Source of the DNA: Cloacibacillus sp.
Lineage (GTDB): Bacteria; Synergistota; Synergistia; Synergistales; Synergistaceae
DNA: 63,543 nucleotides
Assembly (NCBI GenBank): GCA_036655895.1
Contig: JAVVPF010000017.1
Location: forward strand, 1 to 63,543
Direction of reading: 5' to 3'
Each line of letters opens with the position of its first letter. The first letter of the stretch is position 1. Positions 17,301-28,689 of this stretch are shown here, piece by piece. Below the pieces are notes generated by a model. The model made no database searches and had not been told where the DNA came from. It saw only the letters and a list, made by a program, of their open reading frames with translations. A program made the translations under genes and the position numbers.

Positions 17301-18042
17301 CAAGTGGATACAGGAGCACAAGTATCCCGAGATGCGCGACGACTGCAAGATCACCATCTTCGACGGACGCACCGGCGAGCCGATGGCAAATCAGGTCATG
17401 GTGGGCGTCATGTACATGCTGAAGCTGATCCACCTTGTAGACGACAAGATCCACGCGCGTTCAATAGGCCCGTACAGCCTTATCACCCAGCAGCCGCTGG
17501 GAGGAAAGACGCAGTTCGGAGGCCAGCGCTTCGGAGAAATGGAAGTCTGGGCGCTTGAAGGCTACGGCGCGGCTCACATGCTTCAGGAGATGCTGACGGT
17601 GAAGTCAGACGACATCCGCGGACGCCTAAAGACCTACGAACGTATCGTAAAGGGCGAGAACCTGGCGAAGCCCGGAGTGCCGGAATCGTTCCGAGTGCTC
17701 ATAAAGGAACTTCAGGGACTTGCGCTCGACGTGGAGATAAAATACGCGGACGGCAGCTTCGGCGAGCTTGTGCTCAACGATGATGACGACGATAAGAACG
17801 TGCGCCACGTCTCGTTCAAGCCGGACTCAACTGTGGACGACTTAGACGCGGCCTTTGCGCCCGAGATGGCGTCTCCGGCGAAGGCCGCGGCGGGTGCGGG
17901 CGACGACCTCTTCCACGAGAGCGCGGCGGAATACAGCGCATTTGAGCTGCACGAGACCGACGAAGAGAAGGACGCCGCGATTTTAGGCGACGATTTATTT
18001 GAAAGCGGAACAAAAACCGGTGAGCAGGGGGATGAATATTAA
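14356..18042 (+). CDS. rpoB: RNA polymerase beta subunit
   Basis: Catalytic beta subunit, 1228 residues. I place the start at ATG 14356 (MQVRQTSG) with GGGGAGG eight bases upstream; an in-frame TTG 14 codons earlier lacks one. The rifampicin pocket is easy to read: [15 protein letters not shown] from residue 447, with Asp456, His466 and Ser471 all in the susceptible form. The conserved [16 protein letters not shown], the [15 protein letters not shown] segment and the C-terminal [20 protein letters not shown] are present. An acidic tail of about 90 residues follows the last conserved block. Its stop overlaps the rpoC ATG by one base. No rplJ or rplL lies upstream. Confidence 0.98.
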   Translation: MQVRQTSGKAFERRVVFGREKNLIALPDLVEVQRNSYRWFFQAETAPEKRNSQGLQELFDEIFPIESYDGSFALELVSYYVDPVPISLDEARSRDLTWSRPLRAKIRLINKKSGEIKEEEIYLGDFPTMTDRGTFIINGTERVVVNQLARSAGVYYSADLGIPGQETFVAKLIPDRGAWIEFDLAPGELLSVKIDNRKKIPVTMMLRAFGIQSTDEIISLFDGKEIEKDLVGDDVRGMLLAEDILSADGSGVVEIRKNTRLSKEHMEVLWNHGRTKVWVWDIDPALAVTIERDNTDSPDAAMLELFRKLRPNEPARMENAREYITSIFFDQRRYNLGRVGRYKINRRLQLDIASTERLLTVTDIVSIIKGLIRLRDGEEHMDDIDHLGNRRVRAVGELLQNQVRIGLLRMERIARERMTTTPDLAAAMAKDLINVRPISAALREFFGSGQLSQFMDQTNPLAELTHRRRLSALGPGGLSRERAGFEARDVHHTHYGRVCPIETPEGPNIGLVTSLATFARINEYGFLVCPRRAVVDGQVTEKIVYLSADDEDEYYVGRADMPMDDDGRIIPSSTGGIYVRHHDNTIEIKPEELDYLDISPKQIVSISTALIPFLEHDDANRALMGSNMQRQAVPLVFPDSPIVGTGIEHRIAKDSGSCVVSRRAGTVSYVDADRIEIDTDDGGHDEYKMPKFRRSNQGTVIHQRPIVYTNQHVDANEIIGDGQACEEGELALGRNVVVAFVSWEGYNFEDAILLSQKLVKEDFYTSIHIEEYEVEARDTKLGPEEISRDIPNVGEDALKNLDEDGIVRVGAEVKAGDILVGKVTPKGESDQSPEEKLLRAIFGEKAREVRDTSLRVPHGEGGKIVEIKRLSREKNSEDLSPGVNEVVKVYVAQFRKITEGDKMAGRHGNKGVVSRIMAEEDMPYLSDGTPVDVVLNPLGVPSRMNLGQVLETMLGFVAMQRGYKVVTPVFESATAEDIAPDVKWIQEHKYPEMRDDCKITIFDGRTGEPMANQVMVGVMYMLKLIHLVDDKIHARSIGPYSLITQQPLGGKTQFGGQRFGEMEVWALEGYGAAHMLQEMLTVKSDDIRGRLKTYERIVKGENLAKPGVPESFRVLIKELQGLALDVEIKYADGSFGELVLNDDDDDKNVRHVSFKPDSTVDDLDAAFAPEMASPAKAAAGAGDDLFHESAAEYSAFELHETDEEKDAAILGDDLFESGTKTGEQGDEY

Positions 18043-21000
18043 TGGCAAACGCAGGACATGAAATTGCCGGAGTAAGAATGAAGCTCTCCTCTCCCGAGAG
18101 AGTAAGGGAACTTTCCAGCGGAGAGGTCAAAAAGCCGGAAACGATAAACTACAGGTCGCTCCGCCCCGAAAAGGACGGCCTATTCTGCGAGCGTATCTTT
18201 GGCCCCATCAGGAGCTATGAGTGCGCCTGCGGAAAATACAAGCGCAGCGGTCCCAAGTTCCGCGGCGTCGTCTGCGAGCGCTGCGGAGTCGAAGTCACCG
18301 ACAACCGCGTGCGCCGCGAAAAGATGGGCCACATCGAACTTGCGGCACCCGTTGTACATATATGGTACCTCCGCGGCATCCCGAGCCGCCTCAGCCTTCT
18401 GCTGGGCGCTTCTACGAAGGATCTTGAAAAGGTGGTCTACTTTGCGCCTACGCGCCGCAGGGAGAAGGTCTTCAAGGTCGTAAGCGAAGGCCGCAGGCCA
18501 GACCTCGCGCGCCGCGGCACGCTGATGACCGCCTCTGAGGAACGCATCCACCGCTTCTACGACCCTAAGTTCAAGGCTGAAGAGGCTTTCCGCGTCTCCA
18601 GAGTAGAAGAGGTGCCGGCTGAAGAGGGCGACATCGTAACGGCCGCTCAGGTGAGCCGTTTCCGCAGCGACTTCGGCGACGACCTCTTCAAGGTCGAGCC
18701 GGCCTACAGGATAATAAAAGACGACGCGGAGGACGGTTCTGCTGAGATAGTCTCCGATTCAAAGATGAAGGCCATGAAGGGCCGCGATCCCGAGCTTAGG
18801 GCGGAACGCGCAGTTCTCAACAATCAGGAGGCGTACATTGTAACGGCTGTCGTGCGCCTTCCGTTTGCGAAGAACGACGTCATCTCCGACACGGAGCTGC
18901 ACCTCTATTCGCAGAAATATCCGAAGCGCTTTCTGACGGCGGAGGAGACGGAGACGATAGAGGATCCGTGCTACATCGTCATAGAGGGCGGAGAATCGCC
19001 CTTTACGCGCGGAGATATCGTAATCGAGCGCGAAGAGGCGATATGCGCGGCCTACGACAAAGGCTTCCAGGCTGGCATAGGCGCAGAAGGCGTATTCACG
19101 CTGCTTCGTCAGATAGACATAGACACGCTGGTGGATCAGCTCCGCGAGGAGATCGCGGAGAGCTCCGGCCAGAAAAAACGCAAGCTGGTAAAGAGGCTCC
19201 AGGTAGCGGAGGATTTCCGCAAGAGCGACTCGCGTCCTGAGTGGATGGTGCTTTCCGTGCTTCCAGTCATCCCGCCCGACCTTCGTCCTATGGTCCAGCT
19301 GGACGGCGGACGCTTTGCAACCTCCGACCTGAACGACCTCTACCGCCGCGTCATAAACCGCAACAACCGTCTGCGCAAGCTTCAGGAGCTTAAGGCGCCT
19401 GAGATCATCGTGCGCAACGAAAAAAGAATGCTCCAGGAATCCGTTGACGCGCTCATCGACAACGGACGCCGCGGCAAGGCCGTCCTTGGTGCGGGAAACC
19501 GACCGCTCAAGAGCCTTACCGACCTGCTGCGCGGCAAGAAAGGCCGTTTCCGCCAGAACCTTCTCGGAAAGCGCGTCGACTATTCCGGCCGTTCAGTCAT
19601 CGTCATCGGGCCGTACCTGAAGATATACCAGTGCGGACTTCCGAAGCAGATGGCGCTTGAACTCTTCAAGCCGTTCGTCATGCATAAGCTTGTTGAAAGC
19701 GGACTCGCCCCCAACGTAAAGAGCGCGCGCCGCTTCATCGAGCGCGGCCGCGACGAGGTATGGGGCATCCTTGAAGAGATAATCAAGGACCACCCAGTAA
19801 TGCTGAACCGCGCGCCTACGCTGCACCGTCTCGGCATCCAGGCCTTTGAGCCGGTCCTCATAGAAGGAAAGGCCATCCGTCTGCATCCGCTCGTCTGCAC
19901 CGCCTTCAACGCGGACTTCGACGGAGACCAGATGGCCGTCCACGTCCCGCTTTCTCTTGAGGCGCAGACCGAGGCAAGGGTGCTCATGCTCTCCTCCAAC
20001 AACCTGCTCTCTCCGGCAAGCGGCAAGCCGGTCGTCACTCCGACGCAGGACATCATCCTCGGCGTCTATTACCTTACGACGATAACCGACGGCATGAAGG
20101 GCGAGGGAATGCACTTCCGCAATTTTGAAGACGTATTCGCGGCGCTCGACCATGAACTGGTACACGTCAACACGAAGGTCTACCTCAAAAAGGCGCCTGA
20201 GTGGGAGTGCGAAACGATAGACGGAAAATGGATAGAGACATCGCCGGGCCGCGTGCTGTTCAACAACGCGCTGCACCCGGGCTTCCGTTATAAGAACGAA
20301 ACAATAAACAAGAAGGAAATGGGCAAGCTGCTCGACGACGCCTACGACAAGGTTGGGCAGACCGGAATGGTCAATATGCTCGACGCTTTGAAGACGCTAG
20401 GCTATCGCTGGTCCACAGTAAGCGGCATAAGCCTCGGCGTCGGCGACGTCATCGTGCCTAAGGAAAAGAAAGAGATACTTTCCAAGACGATGGACGTTGA
20501 AGAGGATCTCACGGCTCAGTTTGAAATGGGCATCCTCACCGAAGACGAATATATGCGCCAGAAAGACATACTCTGGTCCGACGCGGGACGCAACATCGCC
20601 GACAGGATCATGGACAGTATGGAGATGGGCAACCCTCTGCGCATCATGGTCGACTCTGGTGCTCGAGGCTCCCGCGGACAGGTGGCTCAGATGGCCGGCA
20701 TCCGCGGCCTCATGGCCGACCCGTCGGGACGCATCATACGCTACCCGATAGTCGCTAACTTCAAAGAGGGGCTCAACACGCTGGAATACTTCATTTCAAC
20801 GCACGGCGCCCGAAAGGGGCTTGCCGACACCGCCCTTCGTACCGCTAAGTCCGGCTACCTGACGCGCCGCCTCGTCGACGTCGCGCAGGACCTCATCGTC
20901 ATGGACGAGGACTGCGGCACGCATCACGGCGTCGAAATACGCCCGCTGCTCCAGCAGGACGGCAAGGCCACCATCTCAATGACGGAACGCCTCGCGGGAC

Positions 21001-23054
21001 GCATAAGCCTCGAAGATGTGAAACATCCCGAGACCGGCGAGCTGCTGCTTGAAAGAAACGAAGAGATCAGCGTCGAAAAGGCGAAATATATAGACTCCTT
21101 GGGCGTCACCTCGATATGGGTGCGCAGCCCGCTCACCTGCGGACTTCGCCACGGCATCTGCCGCACCTGCTACGGGCGCGACCTTGCCACCAGAAAGCGC
21201 GTCGCCATCGGAGAATCAGTAGGCGTAGTGGCGGCCCAGTCCATCGGAGAACCCGGCACGCAGCTTACGATGCGTACCTTCCACACAGGCGGCGTACGTC
21301 AGTTCACCGGAGAAGACATCACGCAGGGCCTTCCGAGGATCGAGCAGCTCTTTGAAGTTCGCCGTCCCAAAAAGGTCGCAATCTTGGCCGAAGATACAGG
21401 CACCCTGATAGAGATCCGCGAGATGGACGGAAAGCGCAAGCTGATACTGTCAAAGGAAAAGGAAGACGGCACGGAAGAGCGCGTATCATACAACATCCCC
21501 GCCTCCCAGAACCTCCTCTCCGGCATCGAAGAGGGCGCTCAGATAACGAAGGGCCAGCTGCTCACTGAGGGATACATCGACCCGCAGCAGCTCCTTGAAG
21601 TCGAAGGCCTTGAGGCCGTTCAGCACTATCTGCTTGACGGCATTCAGGAGGTCTATCGTTCACAGGGCGTCTCCATCAACGACAAGCATATAGAAACGAT
21701 CCTCCGCAAGGTCGCGCCGGTAAACAGAGTGCGCGTCCTCAAAGAGGGAGACAGCGCCTTCGTCTCTGGCGAGCTCGTCTGGAAAGAGGACCTTGAAAAG
21801 TCCATAGACGAGATATGCCGCGAGAACGAAGAATCGCTTGCCGTCTCATACAACTTCCTTAAGGACTTCAAGAGCCTTGACCTTCCCGGCGAAGGCGAGA
21901 CGGACCGCGGCGGCGTCATTAGCGGTTCTCTGAAAGCGGAACTTGAAACCATCCTCCAGTCCGGCGGCGCCGAGACTGAAATGGCGGGAGACGACGGACA
22001 TGGCCCCGTGCGCGTCATAATCGGCGAAGCCAACTTCCGCCGTATGCTTGACGGCATGGAGATAATCGGTGATTTCGTAGACGCCGAAAGCGGAGAAACT
22101 CTCGTTGCCGACGGCACGAAGCTCGCCTTTGCGGAGCTTTCGACAATAGTTTCTGCGAAGCCTGTTCCCATCCAGGCGCGCGACATGAAGCTGCTTGAAG
22201 AGTTCAAGGGCAAGGCGTGGTTTGCGGCGGACGTCGAAGACGGCGCGCGTATACTTATCAAGGCCGACATGCCCCTTGACGACGAAGCGGTCGCGCTGAT
22301 AAGAGAACACAACGTGCGCCAGATAAAACTCTGGAAGGCGCCCGAAGTGCTCAATATCACAGACGCGATGCACCACGTGCTCATTGAGCACTTCTTCGGC
22401 AAGCCGGTCACTCAGGCCTTCAACGCAGACGGCGAGATAATAACGGACATCCCGCACGTCATTGACGGTTCGGTTGTACGCGGCATCGTCGAAGGCGCGA
22501 TCTCCGGCGTCGAAAGCGAAGACCTCATCCTTACAAAGGAGCGCGTGGTCAAGCTTCTCCTTACAGAAAAGGCTCTCGGCAAGATCCTTCTTGAACCGGT
22601 ATACGGCAAGGACGGCAAACTTGCGGCCGACGCGGCGCAGGAGATAACCAGCTCCGTCATTGACAAGCTCGCGGCGTCCGGCGCTGAAAACGTCACGCTC
22701 CGCTCAAAGGCTGCCGCCTCGGAATACAAAAAACTGATACAGAGGCTCTCGTTCGTGCGCAGACTGCGCGAAGAACCGCAGTGGCGTCCCGTCGTACACG
22801 GCGTTACAAAGGCCGCGCTTGCGACAGACAGCTTCCTCTCCGCGGCGTCGTTCCAGCAGACGGCGCAGGTCCTTGCGGCAGCCGCCGTAAGAGGAGATGT
22901 GGACAGCCTCGTCGGCCTGAAAGAGAACGTCATCATCGGACTTCTCATTCCCGCCGGAACCGGCATCGAACGTCACCGCCGTGTAGAGATCACCGAAGTG
23001 GCCGACACTCCGGCCGCAGAAGACGAAGCGCTCGCAGTCTCCTTCAAGGGGTAA
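18042..23054 (+). CDS. rpoC: RNA polymerase beta' subunit with two large inserts
   Basis: Catalytic beta' subunit, 1670 residues, far longer than the roughly 1200 of Bacillus. The zinc ribbon [10 protein letters not shown]...CERCGVEV lies near residue 65, the catalytic NADFDGD is at 623-629, and a second zinc site [11 protein letters not shown] lies near residue 1033. The trigger-loop stretch ending [10 protein letters not shown] is not interrupted by an E. coli-type SI3. Extra length lies in two places: about 205 residues between VVYFA (131-135) and [10 protein letters not shown] (341), where Bacillus has about 45, and about 330 residues between GELVW (1243-1247) and PQWRPVVHG (1579), where about 30 are usual. 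The second insert holds units resembling the conserved segment at 995-1029. The frame is intact throughout. Confidence 0.97.
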   Translation: MANAGHEIAGVRMKLSSPERVRELSSGEVKKPETINYRSLRPEKDGLFCERIFGPIRSYECACGKYKRSGPKFRGVVCERCGVEVTDNRVRREKMGHIELAAPVVHIWYLRGIPSRLSLLLGASTKDLEKVVYFAPTRRREKVFKVVSEGRRPDLARRGTLMTASEERIHRFYDPKFKAEEAFRVSRVEEVPAEEGDIVTAAQVSRFRSDFGDDLFKVEPAYRIIKDDAEDGSAEIVSDSKMKAMKGRDPELRAERAVLNNQEAYIVTAVVRLPFAKNDVISDTELHLYSQKYPKRFLTAEETETIEDPCYIVIEGGESPFTRGDIVIEREEAICAAYDKGFQAGIGAEGVFTLLRQIDIDTLVDQLREEIAESSGQKKRKLVKRLQVAEDFRKSDSRPEWMVLSVLPVIPPDLRPMVQLDGGRFATSDLNDLYRRVINRNNRLRKLQELKAPEIIVRNEKRMLQESVDALIDNGRRGKAVLGAGNRPLKSLTDLLRGKKGRFRQNLLGKRVDYSGRSVIVIGPYLKIYQCGLPKQMALELFKPFVMHKLVESGLAPNVKSARRFIERGRDEVWGILEEIIKDHPVMLNRAPTLHRLGIQAFEPVLIEGKAIRLHPLVCTAFNADFDGDQMAVHVPLSLEAQTEARVLMLSSNNLLSPASGKPVVTPTQDIILGVYYLTTITDGMKGEGMHFRNFEDVFAALDHELVHVNTKVYLKKAPEWECETIDGKWIETSPGRVLFNNALHPGFRYKNETINKKEMGKLLDDAYDKVGQTGMVNMLDALKTLGYRWSTVSGISLGVGDVIVPKEKKEILSKTMDVEEDLTAQFEMGILTEDEYMRQKDILWSDAGRNIADRIMDSMEMGNPLRIMVDSGARGSRGQVAQMAGIRGLMADPSGRIIRYPIVANFKEGLNTLEYFISTHGARKGLADTALRTAKSGYLTRRLVDVAQDLIVMDEDCGTHHGVEIRPLLQQDGKATISMTERLAGRISLEDVKHPETGELLLERNEEISVEKAKYIDSLGVTSIWVRSPLTCGLRHGICRTCYGRDLATRKRVAIGESVGVVAAQSIGEPGTQLTMRTFHTGGVRQFTGEDITQGLPRIEQLFEVRRPKKVAILAEDTGTLIEIREMDGKRKLILSKEKEDGTEERVSYNIPASQNLLSGIEEGAQITKGQLLTEGYIDPQQLLEVEGLEAVQHYLLDGIQEVYRSQGVSINDKHIETILRKVAPVNRVRVLKEGDSAFVSGELVWKEDLEKSIDEICRENEESLAVSYNFLKDFKSLDLPGEGETDRGGVISGSLKAELETILQSGGAETEMAGDDGHGPVRVIIGEANFRRMLDGMEIIGDFVDAESGETLVADGTKLAFAELSTIVSAKPVPIQARDMKLLEEFKGKAWFAADVEDGARILIKADMPLDDEAVALIREHNVRQIKLWKAPEVLNITDAMHHVLIEHFFGKPVTQAFNADGEIITDIPHVIDGSVVRGIVEGAISGVESEDLILTKERVVKLLLTEKALGKILLEPVYGKDGKLAADAAQEITSSVIDKLAASGAENVTLRSKAAASEYKKLIQRLSFVRRLREEPQWRPVVHGVTKAALATDSFLSAASFQQTAQVLAAAAVRGDVDSLVGLKENVIIGLLIPAGTGIERHRRVEITEVADTPAAEDEALAVSFKG

Positions 23055-23119
23055 AAAAGCAAAGAAGCGACCGCGGATGCTTAATTTTTAAAAAATAGAA
23101 ATATTTAAAAAATACAATG

Positions 23120-23158
23120 GCGGAAGACGCGTGTTTTATTGACACATGCGTCCTCCGC
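23120..23158 (+). promoter_or_regulatory. Hairpin between rpoC and the L7Ae gene
   Basis: Arms 23120-23134 and 23144-23158 form 15 base pairs with one mismatch and one G-T pair around a nine-base loop. TGTTATTATATAT follows, so it may act as a weak rpoC terminator. The loop and first arm base contain the TTGACA of the next promoter. Confidence 0.55.
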
Positions 23159-23167
23159 TGTTATTAT
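23139..23167 (+). promoter_or_regulatory. Promoter for the L7Ae-str-S10 run
   Basis: TTGACA (23139-23144), a 17-base spacer, then TATTAT (23162-23167): eleven of twelve consensus positions. It could drive the L7Ae gene and the downstream ribosomal protein genes independently of rpoBC. Confidence 0.7.
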
Positions 23168-23200
23168 ATATCGGTGCGACTTTGCACAGGAGGTGTTCGT

Positions 23201-23449
23201 GTGCCTTTAAGTGAATTATCCTCCTCTCCGAGAAGCGCGGGTTTGAGCAGCGTCCTGCGGAAGCTCTCGAGAGGCGAAGTTACAAAGGTCTTTATCGCGC
23301 AGGACATCGACGAGAAACTTGCGGCAACGATAAAAATCGCGCTATCGGAAAAGAATATCCCCGTGGAGTACGCGGAGAGTTCACAAATGTTGGGAAGAGC
23401 CTGCGCGCTCAGTCGAAAGACGGCGGTAGCGGCAATTCTAAAAAAGTAA
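23201..23449 (+). CDS. L7Ae/YbxF-like kink-turn RNA-binding protein
   Basis: An 82-residue protein of the L7Ae/L30e/S12e/Gadd45 fold, which binds kink-turn RNA. VTKVFIAQDIDEKLAATIKI, NIPVEYAESSQMLGRACALS and a closing TAVAAILKK match the family's strand-helix pattern. GTG at 23201 is preceded by AGGAGGTG at five bases; the earlier in-frame ATG lies inside the promoter hairpin and would add a cysteine-rich leader foreign to the family. It stands between rpoC and rpsL, the place held by ybxF in Bacillus. Its cellular role is unclear even in model species; binding to rRNA or a leader RNA is inference. Confidence 0.85.
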   Translation: MPLSELSSSPRSAGLSSVLRKLSRGEVTKVFIAQDIDEKLAATIKIALSEKNIPVEYAESSQMLGRACALSRKTAVAAILKK

Positions 23450-23482
23450 AAATAGTCATTACTAGGGAAAGGAGGGAGCTAT

Positions 23483-23854
23483 TTGCCAACAATTAGCCAG
23501 CTTATTCGCAATGGCAGAGAAGAAAAGAGACGCACATCAAGCGCGCCTGCTCTTCAGGAGAATCCGCAGCGCCGCGGTGTTTGCACCCGCGTCTATACAG
23601 TGACGCCTAAGAAGCCTAACTCTGCTCTTCGTAAGGTCGCCCGTGTGCGCCTTACAAACGGAATCGAAGTTACAGCTTATATTCCGGGCGTCGGTCACAA
23701 CCTTCAGGAGCACTCTGTAGTGCTTGTACGCGGAGGCCGTGTAAAGGACCTGCCTGGTGTCCGTTATCACATCATCAGAGGCACGCTTGACTGCGGCGGA
23801 GTTGAAAACCGTCGTCAGAGCCGTTCGTGCTATGGGGCCCGCAAGCCGAAGTAA
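23483..23854 (+). CDS. rpsL: 30S ribosomal protein S12
   Basis: Decoding-centre protein of 123 residues, starting at TTG 23483 (GGAGGG upstream). [12 protein letters not shown] holds Lys43 and [13 protein letters not shown] holds Lys88, the streptomycin-resistance positions, both in the susceptible form; Asp89 is the site methylthiolated by RimO in other bacteria. First ribosomal gene of the run, 33 bases after the L7Ae gene. Confidence 0.98.
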   Translation: MPTISQLIRNGREEKRRTSSAPALQENPQRRGVCTRVYTVTPKKPNSALRKVARVRLTNGIEVTAYIPGVGHNLQEHSVVLVRGGRVKDLPGVRYHIIRGTLDCGGVENRRQSRSCYGARKPK

Positions 23855-23882
23855 TAAGATATTTAATGGGAGGTAGTTTTTT

Positions 23883-24353
23883 ATGCCGCGTAAAGGACAT
23901 GTAAAAAAACGCATCACACCGCCCGATTCAGTCTATGCGAACCCCGCAATAGCAAAATTCATCAACTGCCTTATGCTCGGCGGTAAAAAGAGCACAGCAG
24001 AAAGAATTTTGTACGGAGCACTGGATCTGGCCGGAAGCAGACTCAGCATTGAGCCTGCCGAAGTATTCGATAAAGCGATGACCAACGTTCGTCCGCTGGT
24101 AGAGGTTCGTCCTCGCCGCGTAGGCGGAGCCACCTATCAGGTACCTGTAGAAGTAAAGCCCGAAAGAGCTCAGGCCCTGGCCATTCGCTGGATAATCAAT
24201 TTCTCCCGTTCACGTAAAGGCATCCCCATGGTGGAACGCCTCGCCCGCGAACTTGGAGACGCCTGCAAAGGCGAAGGCGGTTCTGTAAAGAAGCGCGAAG
24301 ATACGCACCGCATGGCGGAAGCCAACCGTGCGTTTGCACATTACCGTTGGTAG
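23883..24353 (+). CDS. rpsG: 30S ribosomal protein S7
   Basis: Primary assembly protein of the 30S head and contact of E-site tRNA, 156 residues. The family opening PRKGHVKKR and the [16 protein letters not shown] and [15 protein letters not shown] blocks are clear. GGGAGGT lies upstream of the ATG. Between rpsL and fusA in the classic str order. Confidence 0.98.
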   Translation: MPRKGHVKKRITPPDSVYANPAIAKFINCLMLGGKKSTAERILYGALDLAGSRLSIEPAEVFDKAMTNVRPLVEVRPRRVGGATYQVPVEVKPERAQALAIRWIINFSRSRKGIPMVERLARELGDACKGEGGSVKKREDTHRMAEANRAFAHYRW

Positions 24354-24396
24354 TGGCAAGTAATATAAATTCTGATTTAGTTTGGTGGTGTTGACG

Positions 24397-26463
24397 ATGC
24401 AGGGCATCGACTTAAGTAAAGTGCGCAATATCGGAATAGCTGCGCATATAGATGCAGGTAAGACGACGACTACAGAGCGTATCTTATTCTATACAGGACG
24501 TAAGCACAAACTCGGCGAAACACACGAGGGCGCGGCTACAATGGACTGGATGGAACAGGAGCGCGAGCGTGGTATTACTATCACATCGGCGGCAACTACC
24601 TGTTTCTGGGACGATTGCCTTGTTAACATAATTGATACGCCCGGGCACGTAGACTTTACAGTTGAAGTAGAGCGTTCAATGCGTGTCCTTGACGGCGCTG
24701 TCTCCGTTTTCTGTGCTGTCGGCGGCGTTGAGCCGCAGTCAGAGACAGTCTGGCGTCAGGCCGACAAATACGGTGTTCCAAGAATAGCTTTCGTCAACAA
24801 AATGGACAGGGTAGGAGCCGATTTCTTTGCCGTTGTAGACCAGATGCGCAAGCGTCTTGGCGCAAAGGCAGTTCCAATTCAGATCCCCATCGGAGTGGAA
24901 GACGGCTTCGCAGGAATGATCGACCTCGTACACAAAAAGGCGATCATTTACGATGACAGCCTCGGTACGGAGTTCCATAACGCGGTCATCCCTCCTCAGC
25001 TTGAGGAAGAGGCTGACATTGCGAGAATGGAAATGATTGAGCTGCTCGCCGATTACGACGACGAAATGATGGAGTATTATCTCGAAGGCAAAGAAGTTTC
25101 CCTCGAAATGATAAAGCGCACCATCAGAAAGGCTACAATAAACCTTGACATCGTCCCAGTAATGTGCGGCTCGGCCTTCAAGAACAAGGGCGTTCAGCCC
25201 CTCCTTGACGCCGTCGTCTGGTATCTCCCCAGTCCGCTGGATATGCCCCCCGTCGTCGCAGTGGATCCCGACGACATAACGAAGGAAGTAGAGGTCAAAG
25301 CCTCCGCCGAAGCGCCGTTCGCGGCCCTTGCCTTCAAAATAATGGTCGACCCGTTCGTTGGAAGGATTGCCTTCTGCCGAGTCTATTCAGGGACGCTCAC
25401 AAACGGTATGTCCATATATAATTCAACCACGCACAAGCGTGAGCGCGTAGGACGCATCCTGCGTATGCACGCCAACAAGCGCGAAGAACTCGAAAGCGCC
25501 CAGGCCGGACTCATCATAGCGATACCCGGACTGAAGCAGGTTCGCACGGGCGATACGCTCTGCGACGAAAAGCATCCCGTTCTTCTCGAAAACCTCATCT
25601 TCCCCGAGACGGTCATATCGCTCTCAGTTGAGCCTATGAGCAAGGCGGATCAGATAAAACTTGCAAAGGGCCTCGAAGCCCTCTCCGAGGAAGATCCGAC
25701 CTTCCGCGTCTCCGTCAACGAAGACACCGGCCAGACGATCATCAGCGGTATGGGAGAGCTTCATCTTGAAATAATCGTAGACCGTCTGCGCAGAGAGTTC
25801 AGCGTCGAAGTTAAAGTTGGACGCCCGCAGGTCGCCTATCGTGAAGCCATCCGCAAACCCGCAAGAGCTCAGGGCAAGTTTGTCCGTCAGTCCGGCGGTA
25901 AGGGACAGTACGGCGACGTCGTCCTTGAGGTCGAGCCGATCGCCGAAGGCAGCGGCTTTATCTGGGAAGATAAAATAGTCGGAGGCGTTGTGCCGAAGGA
26001 ATACATCCCAGCGGCACAGAAGGGCGTCGAAGAGGCCCTCAACAACGGCATTCTCGGCGGATACCCCGTCATCGGCATCAAAGTCGCCATAGTCGACGGC
26101 AGCTACCATGAGGTCGACAGCTCTGAAATGGCCTTCCGCATCGCGGGTTCAATGGCTATCAAAGACGCCATCCGCAAGGCGGACCCCGTTCTTATGGAGC
26201 CCATAATGAACGTGGAAGTCGTAGTTCCCGAAGAATATATGGGCGACGTCATAGGCGACCTTTCCTCACGCAGAGGCAGGGTGGCGGAGATGGGCGTCCG
26301 CGCGAACGCGCGCATCGTCAAATCATTCGTTCCGCTCGCATCAATGTTCGGTTACGCGACAGACCTCAGAAGCAAATCATCAGGGCGCGCATCGTTTACA
26401 ATGAGCTTCGACCATTACGAAGAAGTTCCGCGTAATGTCGCCGAAGAGCTTCTTAAGAATTAA
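24397..26463 (+). CDS. fusA: Elongation factor G
   Basis: Translocase GTPase of 688 residues. G motifs [10 protein letters not shown] (G1), DTPGHVDF (G3) and NKMD (G4) are intact, followed by domains II-V, with [15 protein letters not shown] in domain III and the C-terminal [18 protein letters not shown] choose the ATG at 24397 ([14 protein letters not shown]), preceded by a weak GGTGGTG; in-frame TTG and GTG codons just before it are less likely. One copy is seen here. Confidence 0.97.
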   Translation: MQGIDLSKVRNIGIAAHIDAGKTTTTERILFYTGRKHKLGETHEGAATMDWMEQERERGITITSAATTCFWDDCLVNIIDTPGHVDFTVEVERSMRVLDGAVSVFCAVGGVEPQSETVWRQADKYGVPRIAFVNKMDRVGADFFAVVDQMRKRLGAKAVPIQIPIGVEDGFAGMIDLVHKKAIIYDDSLGTEFHNAVIPPQLEEEADIARMEMIELLADYDDEMMEYYLEGKEVSLEMIKRTIRKATINLDIVPVMCGSAFKNKGVQPLLDAVVWYLPSPLDMPPVVAVDPDDITKEVEVKASAEAPFAALAFKIMVDPFVGRIAFCRVYSGTLTNGMSIYNSTTHKRERVGRILRMHANKREELESAQAGLIIAIPGLKQVRTGDTLCDEKHPVLLENLIFPETVISLSVEPMSKADQIKLAKGLEALSEEDPTFRVSVNEDTGQTIISGMGELHLEIIVDRLRREFSVEVKVGRPQVAYREAIRKPARAQGKFVRQSGGKGQYGDVVLEVEPIAEGSGFIWEDKIVGGVVPKEYIPAAQKGVEEALNNGILGGYPVIGIKVAIVDGSYHEVDSSEMAFRIAGSMAIKDAIRKADPVLMEPIMNVEVVVPEEYMGDVIGDLSSRRGRVAEMGVRANARIVKSFVPLASMFGYATDLRSKSSGRASFTMSFDHYEEVPRNVAEELLKN

Positions 26464-26498
26464 ATATATAGAATTACATCAAGGAGGTTGGATTTAAA

Positions 26499-27689
26499 AT
26501 GGCAAAAGAGCATTTTCAGCGTAATAAGCCCCATCTTAACATAGGCACCATCGGCCATATCGACCACGGCAAGACGACGCTGACAGCGGCGATCACGAAG
26601 ACCCTGGCCCGCCACGGCGGAGCGGACTTCACGCCGTTCGACATGATCGACAAGGCCCCCGAAGAGAGGGAGCGCGGCATAACGATCAACATCTCACATG
26701 TTGAATACCAGACAGAAGCGCGCCACTACGCGCACATCGACTGCCCCGGACATGCCGACTATATCAAGAACATGATAACAGGCGCGGCGCAGATGGACGG
26801 AGCCATCCTCGTCGTATCAGCGGCCGACGGCCCGATGCCCCAGACCCGCGAACACGTTCTTCTCGCGCGTCAGGTCAACGTCCCCGCCCTCGTAGTCTTC
26901 ATGAACAAATGCGACATGGTAGACGACCCCGAACTTCTCGACCTCGTTGAAATGGAAATTCGCGACCTTCTCAACAAATACGAATTCCCCGGAGACGACA
27001 TCCCCATCGTTCGCGGCAGCGCTCTGAAAGCCCTTGAATCAGAAGCCGACAACGACTGGACGCAGAGCATCCTCGACCTCATGCAGGCATGCGACGACTA
27101 CATCCCGGCTCCTGAGCGCGAAGTCAACTTCCCGTTCCTCATGCCCATTGAAGACGTCTTCACCATCACCGGCCGCGGCACAGTCGTAACCGGCCGTGTA
27201 GAAAAAGGCATAGTCAAGCCTGGAGACGAAGTAGAGATCGTAGGCATCAAAGAGACGCGCAAGACAGTCGCCACGAGCCTTGAAATGTTCCGCAAGATCC
27301 TTGACGACGCGGAAGCCGGAGACAACGTAGGCATCCTTCTTCGCGGCATAGGCAAAGAAGACGTCGAACGCGGACAGGTCCTCGCGAAGCCGGGCAGCAT
27401 CAAGCCGCACACGCACTTCAAAGGCGAAGTCTACGTTCTTAAGAAAGAAGAAGGCGGACGCCACACCCCGTTCTTCAGCGGATACAAACCGCAGTTCTAC
27501 TTCCGCACCACCGACATCACAGGCGAGATCAAACTTCCTGACGGAGTCGAAATGGTAATGCCGGGAGACAACAGCACATTTGAAGTCAACCTCATCGCGC
27601 CGATAGCGATGCAGGAAGGGCTCCGTTTCGCAGTCCGCGAAGGCGGCCGCACAGTCGGCGCCGGCGTCGTAACTGAGATCATCGCATAG
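26499..27689 (+). CDS. tuf: Elongation factor Tu
   Basis: GTPase delivering aminoacyl-tRNA, 396 residues. [17 protein letters not shown] and NKCD mark the G domain; domain II has [13 protein letters not shown] and domain [26 protein letters not shown] precedes the ATG. It is 35 bases after fusA and 20 before rpsJ, linking str and S10 clusters. Codon use is strongly biased to C-ending codons, as for a highly expressed gene. Confidence 0.98.
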   Translation: MAKEHFQRNKPHLNIGTIGHIDHGKTTLTAAITKTLARHGGADFTPFDMIDKAPEERERGITINISHVEYQTEARHYAHIDCPGHADYIKNMITGAAQMDGAILVVSAADGPMPQTREHVLLARQVNVPALVVFMNKCDMVDDPELLDLVEMEIRDLLNKYEFPGDDIPIVRGSALKALESEADNDWTQSILDLMQACDDYIPAPEREVNFPFLMPIEDVFTITGRGTVVTGRVEKGIVKPGDEVEIVGIKETRKTVATSLEMFRKILDDAEAGDNVGILLRGIGKEDVERGQVLAKPGSIKPHTHFKGEVYVLKKEEGGRHTPFFSGYKPQFYFRTTDITGEIKLPDGVEMVMPGDNSTFEVNLIAPIAMQEGLRFAVREGGRTVGAGVVTEIIA

Positions 27690-27709
27690 AGCCCCGGGAG
27701 GGTAATATT

Positions 27710-28015
27710 TTGGCAAAGAAAATCCGCATAAAACTGAAGGCATTCGACCACCGCGTACTTGACGCCTCCGCGACTCAGATCGCGGACACGGCGCAGCGTA
27801 CCGGAGCCAGAGTATCCGGCCCCGTGCCCCTTCCGACAGAGGTAAACCGCTTTTGCGTGCTAACCTCACCGCATGTCGACAAGGACGCGCGTGACCAGTA
27901 CGAGATCAGGACGCATAAGCGCCTGATCGATATAATCGACCCAACGCAGAAGACAATGGAGGCTCTTATGGAGCTGAATCTGCCCTCTGGTGTTGATATA
28001 CAGATCAAGCTCTAA
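27710..28015 (+). CDS. rpsJ: 30S ribosomal protein S10
   Basis: S10 (NusE), 101 residues, in the 30S head and also a transcription antitermination partner of NusB. It starts at TTG 27710 with GGAGGG upstream. Family blocks [29 protein letters not shown] and [15 protein letters not shown] are intact. First gene of the S10 cluster; no separate promoter is visible before it. Confidence 0.97.
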   Translation: MAKKIRIKLKAFDHRVLDASATQIADTAQRTGARVSGPVPLPTEVNRFCVLTSPHVDKDARDQYEIRTHKRLIDIIDPTQKTMEALMELNLPSGVDIQIKL

Positions 28016-28045
28016 GCTTAAGATCTAAGAAGGAGTGAAACGTTA

Positions 28046-28672
28046 ATGAGTATGGGGATTCTGGGCCGCAAGGTAGGGATGACCCAGGTCTTCGACGAAA
28101 ACGGCAAGGCGATACCTGTGACAGTAGTAGAAGCAGGGCCCTGCACGATCGTTGAAATCCGGACACCTGAAAAAAACAGTTACAGCGCAGTGCAGCTCGG
28201 TCTCGGAGATGTGAAGCCCGTCAGGCTGACAAAGCCGATGAAGGGTTACTTCGAGAAACAGAGCGTAGCGCCCAGGCGCTGGCTGAGGGAGTTCCGCGTG
28301 GATGACACGAAGGACTACCAGGTGGGACAGGAGATCACCGTTTCTCTGTTCCAGAATGGTGACGTTATCGACGTCACCGGCGTAAGCAAAGGTAAGGGAT
28401 ACGCGGGCGTTATCAAGCGCCATGGCTTCGGCGGGACACCGGCGAGCCACGGACACTCGGTTACGCATCGTCACCCCGGTTCAATAGGATGCAGCAGCTT
28501 CCCCGGCCGTGTAATGAAGGGCCGGAGGATGGCGGGTCACATGGGCAGCGAGCGCGTCACCACCAAGAACCTCAAAGTTTTTGGTATTGACGAAGAGAAC
28601 AACCTTCTTCTCATCGAAGGTCCCGTTCCCGGCGCTAAAGACGGCCTTGTGATGATCCGCAAGACTGCTTAA
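28046..28672 (+). CDS. rplC: 50S ribosomal protein L3
   Basis: Early 50S assembly protein near the peptidyl-transferase centre, 208 residues. GILGRKVGMTQVF at the start and GFGGTPASHGHSVTHRHPGS, the loop reaching the active site, with GHMGSERVT after it. AAGAAGGAG precedes the ATG; a second ATG two codons on is an alternative start. Confidence 0.97.
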   Translation: MSMGILGRKVGMTQVFDENGKAIPVTVVEAGPCTIVEIRTPEKNSYSAVQLGLGDVKPVRLTKPMKGYFEKQSVAPRRWLREFRVDDTKDYQVGQEITVSLFQNGDVIDVTGVSKGKGYAGVIKRHGFGGTPASHGHSVTHRHPGSIGCSSFPGRVMKGRRMAGHMGSERVTTKNLKVFGIDEENNLLLIEGPVPGAKDGLVMIRKTA

Positions 28673-28689
28673 TAGGGAGGCAGAAGACA

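Noticed and set aside
15451-17454. Long minus-strand frames inside rpoB (15451-16302 and 16579-17454)
   Set aside because: The sense strand is plainly rpoB; the antisense translations show no motifs and mirror its codon bias.
18432-22778. RpoC extra length as a gene fusion, frameshift or mobile insertion
   Set aside because: The frame is continuous, codon use is uniform, conserved blocks resume normally on both sides, and no terminal repeats or intein motifs are visible.
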